A stretch of DNA of 33,658 bases from Planctomycetota bacterium (GCA_016209595.1 JACQVV010000602.1:1-33658), one strand, 5' to 3'; positions 1-7,627 are shown, numbered from the stretch's first letter. Notes: a model not told the origin generated them from the sequence alone. Numbers and translations are program-made.

Positions 1-368
1 ACGAGTCCCACGTCGCCGGGGTCGATGTAGCACTCGGCGAAGTGGAAGACGGCCTCCTTCGCCCCGATGTTCGAGCAGATCTCGCGGTCGGGGTCGAGCT
101 CGACTCCGAAGCGCCGCGCCGTCCATCCCGCGACCGCCTTCCGGAAGTCGGCCGAGCCGACATAGCTCGGATATCCCGCCGAGGCGTACCGGTCCACACC
201 CTCCTTGCACGCCCGCCGGATCCGGTCGGGGGTGGGGATCGACGGATCGCCCACGCCGAAGTCGATGGGGGCGGCACCGCGCACCTTGAGTTCCTCGACC
301 TTCCGGTCGACCTCGGCGAACGCGTAGCTCCCGAGGGAGCGGATCCGTGTCGAAGGCCTGGGTTTCAT
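1..368 (-). CDS. class I/II aminotransferase, N-terminal fragment
   Basis: A PLP-dependent fold-type I aminotransferase, cut by the window edge after about 122 residues. The start reads [20 protein letters not shown], followed by IDFGVGDPSIPTPDRIRRA and YPSYVGSADFRKAVAGW, the usual substrate-arm and 'G-Y-P-x-x-x-G-x-x-x-F-R-x-A' segments of LL-diaminopimelate/aspartate aminotransferase relatives, then a GAKEAVFHF segment matching the start of the cofactor-phosphate region. The PLP lysine lies outside the window, so the substrate cannot be assigned; an LL-diaminopimelate aminotransferase-like role is an inference. The ATG at 368-366 overlaps the selB stop TGA at 367-365 as ATGA, so the two genes are almost certainly co-transcribed and translationally coupled, although no functional link to selenium is known. 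Confidence 0.8.
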   Translation of the reverse strand, partial: MKPRPSTRIRSLGSYAFAEVDRKVEELKVRGAAPIDFGVGDPSIPTPDRIRRACKEGVDRYASAGYPSYVGSADFRKAVAGWTARRFGVELDPDREICSNIGAKEAVFHFAECYIDPGDVGL

Positions 369-2311
369 GTCTTGCTCGCTCCGCCGGTGTGGTGCTTCTT
401 TAGGACCCGGGAGCTGCCCTCCCGGACGGTGAGGCCAGCCGAGTCGAAGTAGTCGAGGAGGGGGATGACGTACTTCCGGGTCGTCCCCAGTCGGTCCCGG
501 AAATCGGCCGAGATGAGCTCCCCCTTGGCCTGGATCTCCTCCCGGATCAGGGCCTCGGCCTCGCGGATCCGATCGCGGTGGAGGAGGACGTTGTCCGCCA
601 TGCTCGCCAGAACGCCCGTCTCGACGAGGTACTCGATCACCCGGCCGGTCTCCTCGGCGCCGACCCCGAGGAGCGCCGGGAGCTCGTCCTGGCGCGGGGT
701 CGAGAAGCGTCCGTCGAGGTAGACGCGCTCGACACGATCCAGGAGCTCGCGCTCCGGGCCGCTGAAGGCGACCTGGTGGGAGGCGAGCCGCACGCGATCC
801 CCTTCCTCCACGACCTTCCCTTGCGACAGGAGCGCCCCGAGAGCGAGGTCGAGGACCGGGACCTCGATCGCGAGACGGTTCCGGAGCTCGAGCTCCTCCA
901 TGAAGAGCTGATACGGGTTCTCGCGGTGGTAGTCGGCAAGCGCTCCGAGCAACCGGGCCCTCGCCCCCTGCATCCAGGATGCGTGGAGGTAAACCGGGCC
1001 TTGCGGGATCCGCTCGACCTTTCCCTCGGCGACGAGTCGTTCCAGGACTTCGCGGAGCAGATCGCGGGGGAGCGAGGAGGCCCGGACGAGCTCGTCCTCC
1101 CGCGCTCCCTCCCCCTCGCGCTCCGCGAGGACGGTCTCGACCCAGCGGGGCGGGTCGCCCAGGGCCTCTTCCTTGGCCCGCAGCCGCTCCAGGGTCCACG
1201 CCCGCCCCGCCTTGAGCTTCCGCCGGGACTTCCCGAAAAGGACTCCACCGCCGATCGTGACCACCGGCGAGTGGAGCCGCACGACGTAGCGGTCGCCGGG
1301 TCCCGTCACCACGGGGTCATCGAGCTGGAATTGGACAAGGCCGGCCGCGCCCGGCTCGATCGTCTTGCCCTCCAAGGAGAGGACCTTCCCGATGACCTCC
1401 GCGGTCCCGACGTGGAGCCGCACGGTGGTCCCCGTCTTCAGGGGCTTGCCGAACCTGGGCAAGAGCCGGAGCCTCCCCTCGATCCACCGCGAAGGCTCGA
1501 AGGAGCCGGGGGTCGCCGCGACGAAGCCGCGCTGGACCTCCTTGTAGTCGATGTCGGAGAGGTTGAGGGCGCAGGAGCGCCCGGCCCGCGCCTCCTCGCT
1601 CTCTTCCAGGTAGGACTGGATCTGGCGGATGCGCCCGCGGAAGGCGCCCGGGAGGATCTCGACCTCGTCGCCCGTCTCAGCCAAGCCCGTGACGGGGATC
1701 CCCGTGACGACCGTCCCGTGCCCCTTCGCGCTGAAGACGCGCTGGATCGGCATCCGGAAGAGGCCTCCGGAGGAGCGCGGGGGGGTCTCGAGGACCATCC
1801 GCTCGAGGACCGCCTGGAATTCGGCGAAGCCCTGGCCGGAGATCGTCGAGAAGGGGAGGATCGGCGCGCCGGCGAGAAAGGTGCCCTGGACGAACTCGCG
1901 AATCGTCTCGACGACGATCTCGACCATCTCCGGCTCGACGAGGTCGATCTTGGTCACCGCGACGAGGCCGCGCGAGAGCCCGAGGATCCCCATGATGTCG
2001 AGGTGCTCGATCGTCTGGGGCATGATCCCGTCGTCGGATGCAACCACGAGCATCACGAAGTCGATCCCCGTGGCCCCCGCGACCATGTTCTTCACGAAGC
2101 GCTCGTGACCCGGGACATCCACGATCCCCACCTTCTGGCCGCCCGCCAGACAATAAGGCGCGAAACCGAGGTCGATGGTGAGGCCCCGCTCCTTCTCCTC
2201 CTTCAGGCGATCCGGGTCGATGCCCGTGAGGCGGCGCACCAGCGAGCTCTTGCCGTGATCGATGTGGCCCGCGGTGCCGACGATGACGTTGTGGATCGCC
2301 TGGGAACTCAT
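365..2311 (-). CDS. selB: selenocysteine-specific translation elongation factor SelB
   Basis: SelB is the EF-Tu-like GTPase that carries Sec-tRNA(Sec) to UGA codons marked by a SECIS hairpin. The 648-aa product has GHIDHGKS (P-loop, residues 15-22), DVPGH (G3, 65-69) and TKID (G4, 120-123), then beta-barrel domains and a C-terminal run of winged-helix segments ending in the typical [16 protein letters not shown] motif that binds the mRNA hairpin. Length is close to the E. coli protein. I place the start at ATG 2311 ([16 protein letters not shown]) because SelB proteins begin just before the P-loop, and because a TATAAT box sits 9 nt upstream; the frame stays open upstream, but that stretch overlaps the promoter. 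Divergent from the ABC gene and coupled to the downstream aminotransferase by an ATGA overlap. tRNA-Sec and selA lie further along the same strand. Confidence 0.97.
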   Translation of the reverse strand: MSSQAIHNVIVGTAGHIDHGKSSLVRRLTGIDPDRLKEEKERGLTIDLGFAPYCLAGGQKVGIVDVPGHERFVKNMVAGATGIDFVMLVVASDDGIMPQTIEHLDIMGILGLSRGLVAVTKIDLVEPEMVEIVVETIREFVQGTFLAGAPILPFSTISGQGFAEFQAVLERMVLETPPRSSGGLFRMPIQRVFSAKGHGTVVTGIPVTGLAETGDEVEILPGAFRGRIRQIQSYLEESEEARAGRSCALNLSDIDYKEVQRGFVAATPGSFEPSRWIEGRLRLLPRFGKPLKTGTTVRLHVGTAEVIGKVLSLEGKTIEPGAAGLVQFQLDDPVVTGPGDRYVVRLHSPVVTIGGGVLFGKSRRKLKAGRAWTLERLRAKEEALGDPPRWVETVLAEREGEGAREDELVRASSLPRDLLREVLERLVAEGKVERIPQGPVYLHASWMQGARARLLGALADYHRENPYQLFMEELELRNRLAIEVPVLDLALGALLSQGKVVEEGDRVRLASHQVAFSGPERELLDRVERVYLDGRFSTPRQDELPALLGVGAEETGRVIEYLVETGVLASMADNVLLHRDRIREAEALIREEIQAKGELISADFRDRLGTTRKYVIPLLDYFDSAGLTVREGSSRVLKKHHTGGASKT

Positions 2312-2320
2312 TCGGAAGCC

Positions 2321-2347
2321 ATTATAGGCACTCCGGGCCTCCTTCAA
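2321..2347 (-). promoter_or_regulatory. selB core promoter, near-leaderless
   Basis: On the minus strand a perfect -10 box TATAAT (2326-2321) is preceded, after 15 bp, by TTGAAG (2347-2342) as a possible -35. Only 9 nt separate the -10 box from the selB ATG, so the transcript would begin about 3-4 nt before the start codon. There is no Shine-Dalgarno sequence in between. The 15-bp spacer is short, so the -35 call is weak; the -10 is strong. Confidence 0.6.
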
Positions 2348-2365
2348 GGCTCCTGGACGGGCTGC

Positions 2366-2371
2366 TAGAAT
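2366..2371 (+). promoter_or_regulatory. -10 box of the ABC ATPase gene
   Basis: TAGAAT at 2366-2371, with TG one base upstream (extended -10: TGCTAGAAT), lies 13 nt before the ATG at 2385. Initiation about 7 nt downstream would give a leader of only a few bases. It is back to back with the selB promoter in a 73-bp divergent spacer. Confidence 0.45.
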
Positions 2372-2384
2372 GCTCGGCACCGCC

Positions 2385-4310
2385 ATGGAACTCCAACCCG
2401 GCGCCTTCACGATCGTGACGGGCGATTCTTCCTGCTCCCTCGCGGGCCTCTTCTACGAGTCGCTCGGCCTTCTGGAGTCGAGCCGGGGCCCCCTGCAGAG
2501 CGACGGGGAGGCCGTTCGGGACTTGCTGGCGCGCGGGGTTTCGATCCGCGGCGCTTCCGTCGCGGTCGTCGATCCCCGCTCCGCCCCGCCCCACGAGAGG
2601 ACGGTCCTGGAACATGTGGCGGGCGCCGTGGGAGGAGACCGCGAGGAAGCCGCGGCGTGGCTCGCAACGGTGGGAGTCGGCAAGGACTTTCACGACTATC
2701 TGCCGGCCCACGGGCCCTCGGCCGAAGGGGGCCGGGGCCGGAAGGGGCTCTACGGGTTCGATCCGGACCGGAAGCGTTTCCATGGCCTCCTGGAGGAGCG
2801 GCCCGCACTCGCCGATGGATTCCTCATCCAGCACCGGATCCCGATGCCGATCTACTACCCCTATCAGGAGCGTCCCGACGTTCCCCCGGGCGGCGATCCC
2901 GCCGAAGCATACCGCGCTCGCGAGGAGGAGATGCGGGGCGCGACGCGAGCGGTGCTCGTGGCGAACCACCGCGCGATGGACGAGGCGACCTACGGGGAGC
3001 GCCTGTCCCGATACCACCCGGTCCAGCGCCGGGAGACGGCCTGGTTCTTCATCCTGAAGCTCGCCGAGATCGCGCGGGCCCTTGCCGCCCGGCCCCGATG
3101 GTTCTGGGTCCTCGACTCCTGCGATTGCGCCGGCCAGAAGAACCTCGCCCCGTTCTACGACCATCTCGTCCGCTGGACGTCGGAAGAGGCGGGCGAGGAG
3201 CGCCGAGGAGTCGTCGGCGCTCCGGCCATCCCTGGCCTCCGCGCCTCCCCGAGGGGGCTTCGCCCCCTCGGCCTCCCCCCTGCCGTCCTGGCGACCGGGG
3301 GGGAGTGCCTCCCCCCCGGACCCCCCCTCGCCGCCTGCGGCGTCGTGCTCTTCGCCCCGGGGCGCCTGGGTCCCTTCGACGACCTGGGCGTCCGGGTGAC
3401 CCGACGCGACGAGGACCCGCACGCGGGCTATGCCAAACCCCGATTCTCCGGCGCGGTCGCCGACAAGAAGACCGAGGAGCGAGGGGTCGAGTTCAAGATC
3501 CGCAACCTCTCCCATTCCTACGACCGGAAGACCTGGATCGTCCGCAACGTCGACCTCGATTTCGCCCCGGCCAAGACGATGGTCGTCATGGGCGGGTCGG
3601 GCTGCGGGAAAAGCACGATCCTCCGGCTCGCGGCGGGTCTGGAGGTCCCCTCGGAGGGCCTCGTCATGATCCGCGACAAGGGGTGGAGCGGCGAGAAGGT
3701 GAAGCCGAACAACGAGCGCAGGAAGGAGATGGGCGTCCTCTTCCAGGGCAGCGCCCTCTTCCAGTCGATGAGCGTCGCCCAGAATGTCGCCGCGCCGATC
3801 CTCGAGCACACGCGGCTCGACCCGAACGTCGTGGACATCATGGTCTCTATCAAGCTCGGCCTCGTGGAGATGATGGAGCACAGGGAGAAGATGCCCTACG
3901 AGCTCTCCGGCGGACAGATGAAGCGCGCGGGGCTGGCGCGGGCGCTCGCGCTCGACCCCGGGGCGATCTTCTACGACGAACCCTCGGCCGGTCTCGACCC
4001 CATCGTCTCGGGGGGGATCGATGTCCTCATGAACAAGCTCGGCGAGGTCCTGGGCGTGACCTCGATCATCATCACTCACGAACTCGAGAGCGCCTTCACG
4101 ATCGCCGACCGGATGGTGGTCCTACGCAAGGCCGAACCCGAGGAGGACGAGTACTGGATCGGCGCGCAGCGGGTCGCCCAGGGAAACCCGGCCGAGATCA
4201 AGGCGTGCATCCACCCCCACGTGATCCAGTTCCTCCGGGAGTTCGGCGGCCGTGCCACGTCCCCGCTGGCGAATCGCCGGTCCTGGTTCCGGGAGCCCGG
4301 GCCGGGATGA
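2385..4310 (+). CDS. MlaF-like ABC transporter ATPase with a degenerate N-terminal ATPase-like half
   Basis: The C-terminal half of this 641-aa protein is a complete nucleotide-binding domain of the MlaF (retrograde phospholipid transport) type: Walker A GGSGCGKS (about 403-410), signature LSGGQ (about 507), Walker B AIFYDEPSAGLDP (about 527) and an H-loop ITHELESAF. The first 370 residues look like a decayed second ATPase domain: GDSSCSLAGL in place of a P-loop (no lysine), a TVLEHVAG segment like the usual TVxENV, and IARALAARPRWFWVLDSCDCAG where the helix and Walker B should be. That reading is inference. Between the halves, two perfect GC-rich palindromes encode a Gly/Pro-rich linker in frame. 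No mlaE or mlaD-like gene is adjacent. ATG 2385 is preferred to the in-frame ATG 2370, which overlaps the -10 box. It converges on the CBS gene with a 4-nt gap. Confidence 0.85.
   Translation: MELQPGAFTIVTGDSSCSLAGLFYESLGLLESSRGPLQSDGEAVRDLLARGVSIRGASVAVVDPRSAPPHERTVLEHVAGAVGGDREEAAAWLATVGVGKDFHDYLPAHGPSAEGGRGRKGLYGFDPDRKRFHGLLEERPALADGFLIQHRIPMPIYYPYQERPDVPPGGDPAEAYRAREEEMRGATRAVLVANHRAMDEATYGERLSRYHPVQRRETAWFFILKLAEIARALAARPRWFWVLDSCDCAGQKNLAPFYDHLVRWTSEEAGEERRGVVGAPAIPGLRASPRGLRPLGLPPAVLATGGECLPPGPPLAACGVVLFAPGRLGPFDDLGVRVTRRDEDPHAGYAKPRFSGAVADKKTEERGVEFKIRNLSHSYDRKTWIVRNVDLDFAPAKTMVVMGGSGCGKSTILRLAAGLEVPSEGLVMIRDKGWSGEKVKPNNERRKEMGVLFQGSALFQSMSVAQNVAAPILEHTRLDPNVVDIMVSIKLGLVEMMEHREKMPYELSGGQMKRAGLARALALDPGAIFYDEPSAGLDPIVSGGIDVLMNKLGEVLGVTSIIITHELESAFTIADRMVVLRKAEPEEDEYWIGAQRVAQGNPAEIKACIHPHVIQFLREFGGRATSPLANRRSWFREPGPG
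3249..3342. repeat. in-frame palindromic element inside the ABC gene
   Basis: Two perfect inverted repeats lie close together: a 10-bp stem with a 3-nt TTC loop (3249-3271, arms CCGAGGGGGC and GCCCCCTCGG) and an 11-bp stem with a 3-nt TGC loop (3295-3319, arms CCGGGGGGGAG and CTCCCCCCCGG). A smaller CGCCGC/GCGGCG dyad follows at 3329-3342. The block reads through without a stop or frameshift and encodes a Gly/Pro/Leu-rich linker between the two halves of the ABC protein. A structurally similar block is found at 17089-17152 in another gene. Confidence 0.7.
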
Positions 4311-4314
4311 CCTC

Positions 4315-4944
4315 CTAGCTCCCTCCGGACGCGGCCTTCTTCGCGCGCGCTGACTTTCGGGGCGCCGAGCCTCGCTCGACCGCCCAGACGATGAGCTTCC
4401 TTTTCCCGTCGTCCTTGTCTCGATAGGTGACCATGCTCTGCACGGTGAGCAGCTTCGCGTCGAGCCGGTCGAGGACTTCCCGGATCGTCTCGTTCCCCCT
4501 GTCGAAGGGGAAGACGCGGCGCTCGGAACGGCCGGAGACACCCAGGACGCGGATGAACGCCTTGAACACGTCGGTCTCCGTCAGGATGCCGACGAGCCGG
4601 TCGCCGTCCACCACCGGAAGGCCGGCGACCTTGTTCTCGGCCATGAGCAGGGCGGCCTGGGTCAGCCGGTCGTCAGGGTGGACCGTCAGGACCTTCTTCG
4701 ACATGATGAGGCTGACCGGGTTCTCGATGATGTGGAGCTTCTGTTGCGGCGTCTGGGTCAGGTCGGCGATCGAGGGGAGCGCGGCCTGGACGTCGCTCCA
4801 CGTGACGATCCCGACGAGCTTCCCTTTGCTGAGGACGGGAAGGCGGCGGATCTTGTACTTCCTCATCCACCGCTCGGCAGTGTGGATCGGCTCGTCTTCC
4901 TCGACGCAGCGGAGCCTCTTGGTCATGAAGTCTCTGACGAGCAT
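4315..4944 (-). CDS. CBS-domain protein with C-terminal ACT-like region
   Basis: A 209-aa soluble protein with two CBS domains: residues about 1-60 (MLVRDFMTKRLRCVEEDEPI through KLVGIVTWSDV) and about 75-135 (LIMSKKVLTVHPDDRLTQAA through RLVGILTETDVFKAF). The remaining 75 residues (RRVFPFDRGNETIREVLDRL onward) resemble the regulatory tail of AcuB-type CBS-ACT proteins. Such proteins bind adenine nucleotides or related ligands and regulate partner enzymes; the ligand and partner here are unknown. The start at 4944 is fixed by a strong Shine-Dalgarno (AGGAGAGGG just upstream) and a promoter at 4971-5001. The C-terminus is basic (RKSARAKKAASGGS). It converges on the ABC gene and is divergent from the pseudouridine synthase. 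Confidence 0.85.
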   Translation of the reverse strand: MLVRDFMTKRLRCVEEDEPIHTAERWMRKYKIRRLPVLSKGKLVGIVTWSDVQAALPSIADLTQTPQQKLHIIENPVSLIMSKKVLTVHPDDRLTQAALLMAENKVAGLPVVDGDRLVGILTETDVFKAFIRVLGVSGRSERRVFPFDRGNETIREVLDRLDAKLLTVQSMVTYRDKDDGKRKLIVWAVERGSAPRKSARAKKAASGGS

Positions 4945-4970
4945 GTCCCTCTCCTATCTGAAGGCGGGGG

Positions 4971-5001
4971 ATTCTACCCGGCAGCTTCGCGGGTCTGTCA
5001 A
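4971..5001 (-). promoter_or_regulatory. promoter of the CBS-domain gene
   Basis: The minus strand reads TTGACA (5001-4996), 19 bp, then TAGAAT (4976-4971). The leader would be about 20 nt and carries the AGGAGAGG ribosome binding site. The -35 is a consensus match; the spacer is 2 bp longer than usual. Confidence 0.55.
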
Positions 5002-5012
5002 GACCGGACCGC

Positions 5013-5042
5013 TTGCCGGATTCGACGCACGCATCGTACAGT
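5013..5042 (+). promoter_or_regulatory. promoter of the pseudouridine synthase gene, probably leaderless
   Basis: TTGCCG (5013-5018), an 18-bp spacer and TACAGT (5037-5042) are followed after only 7 nt by the ATG at 5050. Initiation at the usual distance would put the 5' end on or next to the A of the start codon. No Shine-Dalgarno precedes this ATG. Confidence 0.5.
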
Positions 5043-5049
5043 ACCGGCG

Positions 5050-6024
5050 ATGAGCGAACGCCCGCGGCTCCGATCCCCGAACGGCTACCTCGTACCCGCG
5101 ACGGTCCTCTCCTTCAGGGTCGGGAAGCACATCCGGGACTCTCCGCGCGTCGACCTGTACGTCTGCGCGCGACGGCCGGGGCTGTCGCGGAGCTACCTCC
5201 AGTCGGTGATCGCCGAAGGCGCGGTCCGCGTCAACGAGGAGGTCGTGCGGGCGTCCAAGCGGGTCAAGGCGGGGGACAGGATCGAGGTTCTCATCGGGCG
5301 CGACCGAGACGAACCGCTGGTGGCGGAGGATCTTCCCCTCTCGGTCCTCTTCGAGGACGACCACGTGATCGCAGTGGACAAGCCCGCCGGCCTCGCCTGC
5401 CAGCCCAGGCACCGCCACGAGGGCGGGCGGCTCGTGAATCGCCTCGTCCACCACCTCTCGGCGAAAGCGGGCGCCTATCGAGCTCCCTTCGTCGTCCACC
5501 GCCTCGACCAGGACACGACCGGCGTCGTCGTCTACGCCAAGACCGCCGAGGCGGTCCGCAATCTCTACTGGCAGTTCCGCAGGCGCGAGGTCGAGAAGTG
5601 GTATCTCGCCCTCGTCGAGGGAGTCCCGGCGGACGGTTCCTTCGTCGTCGAGGCCCCGATCGGACGCGACCCCGGCTGCCGCGAGCGGCGGATGGTGCGG
5701 CCGGACGGGAAGCCCGCCCGGACCCGGGTCGAGGTGCGCGAACGCCACGGGACCGCGGCGCTCGTTGCCCTCCTCCTGGAGACCGGCCGGACGCACCAGA
5801 TCCGGGTCCACCTCGCGCACGCCGGCTTTCCCGTCGTCGGCGACGGGATGTACGGAGGGCGGGAGCGCGTCCTCGGCCCCGGGGGCGAGACGCTCCTCGA
5901 CCGCCAGGCCCTCCACGCCGAGCGGATCCAGTTCGTCCACCCCGCGACAGGAGAGCTGACGGTCCTCCGGGCTCCCGTCCCCGACGACTTCTCCCGGGCG
6001 CTCGCGGTCTTGCGGGCAGAATAG
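5050..6024 (+). CDS. RluA-family 23S rRNA/tRNA pseudouridine synthase
   Basis: A 324-aa uridine isomerase of the RluA/RluC/RluD family. Residues about 30-80 form an S4 RNA-binding domain (LYVCARRPGLSRSYLQSVIA, RVNEEVVRASKRVKAGDRI). The catalytic domain follows with VLFEDDHVIAVDKPAGLACQ and the active-site motif HRLDQDTTGVVVYAK (catalytic Asp153), then ETGRTHQIRVHLAHAGFPVV, the conserved RxHQIRxH segment, and GDxxYGG. The exact target uridine cannot be told from sequence. The frame is open upstream of 5050, but that part lies in the divergent promoter region; the ATG at 5050 sits 7 nt after a -10 box and begins a sensible protein. The tRNA-Sec gene begins 4 nt after its stop on the other strand. 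Confidence 0.93.
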   Translation: MSERPRLRSPNGYLVPATVLSFRVGKHIRDSPRVDLYVCARRPGLSRSYLQSVIAEGAVRVNEEVVRASKRVKAGDRIEVLIGRDRDEPLVAEDLPLSVLFEDDHVIAVDKPAGLACQPRHRHEGGRLVNRLVHHLSAKAGAYRAPFVVHRLDQDTTGVVVYAKTAEAVRNLYWQFRRREVEKWYLALVEGVPADGSFVVEAPIGRDPGCRERRMVRPDGKPARTRVEVRERHGTAALVALLLETGRTHQIRVHLAHAGFPVVGDGMYGGRERVLGPGGETLLDRQALHAERIQFVHPATGELTVLRAPVPDDFSRALAVLRAE

Positions 6025-6028
6025 GTTC

Positions 6029-6124
6029 GGCGGGAGTGCATGGGAATCGAACCCACCGGACCGGTGTCTGCCGGTCCCAACGGATTTGAAGTCCGTGGAC
6101 GCCACCAGGACGCCAAGCACTCCC
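6029..6124 (-). tRNA. selC: tRNA-Sec (anticodon UCA)
   Basis: Read on the minus strand this folds as a bacterial selenocysteine tRNA: an 8-bp acceptor (GGGAGTGC/GCACTCCC), an extended 6-bp D stem (GGCGTC pairing with GGCGTC through two G-U wobbles) with a short loop, an anticodon stem ACGGA/TCCGT with loop CTTCAAA (anticodon TCA), a 7-bp variable arm (GGACCGG/CCGGTCC) and a T arm GTGGG-TTCGATT-CCCAT, giving the 8+5 acceptor/T stack that SelB needs. The discriminator is G. The genome encodes CC and then G, so the terminal A of CCA must be added enzymatically. It sits between the RluA-type gene and the HEAT-like gene and has its own apparent promoter. The G-started acceptor fits charging by SerRS followed by SelA. 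Confidence 0.96.
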
Positions 6125-6130
6125 GCGCGA

Positions 6131-6161
6131 ATTGTAACCTGGGGACCCGCTGCCAGGTGAA
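6131..6161 (-). promoter_or_regulatory. promoter of tRNA-Sec
   Basis: The minus strand has TACAAT (6136-6131), ending 6 nt before the first base of the mature tRNA at 6124, and a weak TTCACC (6161-6156) with a 19-bp spacer. Transcription would start at or within a base or two of the mature 5' end, so RNase P may have little or nothing to remove. Confidence 0.5.
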
Positions 6162-6193
6162 GACTCGCGCTGAGAGGAGGGGCGCGCGGGGTG

Positions 6194-7627
6194 CTACCGC
6201 CACGGCCGCACTTTCCCGCCCCGGTGGGGAAACTGGTAGGTCTCCCGGTTCCGCCCCCACCAGTCTCGCCAGAGTTCGACGGCGCGCGCCACCTTCTTGC
6301 GGTCGCGGGCCTCCTTCGGGTCAATCCTTGACTCGATCTTGGTGAGGATTGAGAGCTCGCTGTCCAGCGAGAAGCCGTCGAGATGGCCCGCGTCGTGGAG
6401 CGCGAACAGGGCGTCGATCCCGGCCCGGTAGTTTTCGTAGGCAAGGAATACCGCGTACTGCCTGTGCGTCTCGGCGTTCTCCTCCGCCGGCTGGTTCTCG
6501 CCGATCCACCTGGTGATGGCCTCGGGCCCTCTCACGTCGTCCATCGCGGCGAGCGCCTCCGCGGTCTGGAGCCGCTCGCCGGCCTCCTCCGCCCGGGCGA
6601 GGCGCTCCGCGAGGTAGTTCGCCGCTTCGGGAGACCAGGACTGTCCCAGGCCGTCGAGGGCCCGTTCCCGGGTCTCGGGGCTTTCGGATTCCGCGAGCTC
6701 GATCAGCATATCGACCGACTCCGGCGTGCCGTAGTGGGCCAAGGCTTGCCAGGCGTAGCTCCGCGCGGATCCCAGGGAGTTCCAGCTCGGCTCCCGGCTC
6801 GGGGGCGAAGGGTTCTTCAGGTACTCCTCGTAGATCGCGTCGAGCCTCGCGATCATGCCGGTGAGCGTCGAGATGACGGGGTATCGGGAGAGGTTTGCCT
6901 TCGTCTGCGCAATATCGAAGTCGCTCGACGCCTCCAGGGTGAGAGTCCCCAGTTGTCCGAATGCCCTGGCGACCCCCTCGAGCCCGGCGAAATCGTCGCT
7001 CGTCCGGCTCAGATCCATGAGGCGGGCCATGATGTCGTCGATCGTTTTGCGATCCATCCTTCGATGGGGGCACCAGAGCATGCCACCCAGCTCGGTCCCG
7101 GCATCATCCCTCCAATAGGTTCCCCTTTCGACAAGATCGAGGAGGAGCTTCGCGTTCTCGGGCGTGGGCGCCAGAGCCCGGAGGAATGTTCTGGTAGCGC
7201 CACTCAGGCGTACGTACTCCGCTCGATCGGCCGGCGGATCCGGGTGGTTCAGGAAAGCGATGGCTTGCTCGAGTTGCAGAGGGTCCTTCCAGAGCGGCGA
7301 GGCGTACGTCCCGAGGACAATATTTCGCTCGAACTCGTAGTCACCCGCGCCAGCTACCTTGACGAACGGTTCGTCCTGCGGGCCATTGCCTCGACCTCCG
7401 GCGAAGGCTGGATCGTCTGGCGACCTCGGATCGGGACCCGAGTGAGCAGCATCGAGAGGCGGGGCGCTTGAATTTGCCTCCGGGCGGGCAGCAGGATCGT
7501 TTCCCGGGTCTTGCGTGACCTCCTGTTCTTCGAACCCGGGCGACCGATAGAGGACGATCGCACTGGCTCCCAGGACGACAGCGACCAGGAGCGCCAAAAG
7601 AGTTCGGCGGCGGAGCGGCATGGTCAT
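6194..7627 (-). CDS. membrane-anchored HEAT-like helical repeat protein
   Basis: A 477-aa protein I cannot name. It has an N-terminal membrane anchor or uncleaved signal (RRRTLLALLVAVVLGASAIV, about 6-25), a Pro/Asp/Gly-rich linker to about residue 90, and then a long alpha-helical region. Around residues 270-370 it shows HEAT-like units (SYAWQALAHYGTPESVDMLI, ALDGLGQSWSPEAANYLAER, ALAAMDDVRGPEAITRWIGE). These features suggest a periplasm-facing scaffold. Its first ATG (7627; a second at 7621) lies 3 nt after the stop of the upstream HExxH gene, so the two form one transcription unit and may act together. If the upstream gene's frame is broken by its CT tract, translation of this one may also be affected by polarity. 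Confidence 0.7.
   Translation of the reverse strand: MTMPLRRRTLLALLVAVVLGASAIVLYRSPGFEEQEVTQDPGNDPAARPEANSSAPPLDAAHSGPDPRSPDDPAFAGGRGNGPQDEPFVKVAGAGDYEFERNIVLGTYASPLWKDPLQLEQAIAFLNHPDPPADRAEYVRLSGATRTFLRALAPTPENAKLLLDLVERGTYWRDDAGTELGGMLWCPHRRMDRKTIDDIMARLMDLSRTSDDFAGLEGVARAFGQLGTLTLEASSDFDIAQTKANLSRYPVISTLTGMIARLDAIYEEYLKNPSPPSREPSWNSLGSARSYAWQALAHYGTPESVDMLIELAESESPETRERALDGLGQSWSPEAANYLAERLARAEEAGERLQTAEALAAMDDVRGPEAITRWIGENQPAEENAETHRQYAVFLAYENYRAGIDALFALHDAGHLDGFSLDSELSILTKIESRIDPKEARDRKKVARAVELWRDWWGRNRETYQFPHRGGKVRPWR

Noticed and set aside
578..2368. 596-codon open frame antisense to selB
   Set aside because: Third-position GC bias of selB creates long open frames on the other strand; the product is Arg/Asp/Leu-rich with no motif, whereas the minus-strand frame is an unmistakable SelB.
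2322..4079. 585-codon frame antisense to the ABC ATPase gene
   Set aside because: Shadow of the ABC gene; contains long His/Asp/Arg runs and no recognisable fold.
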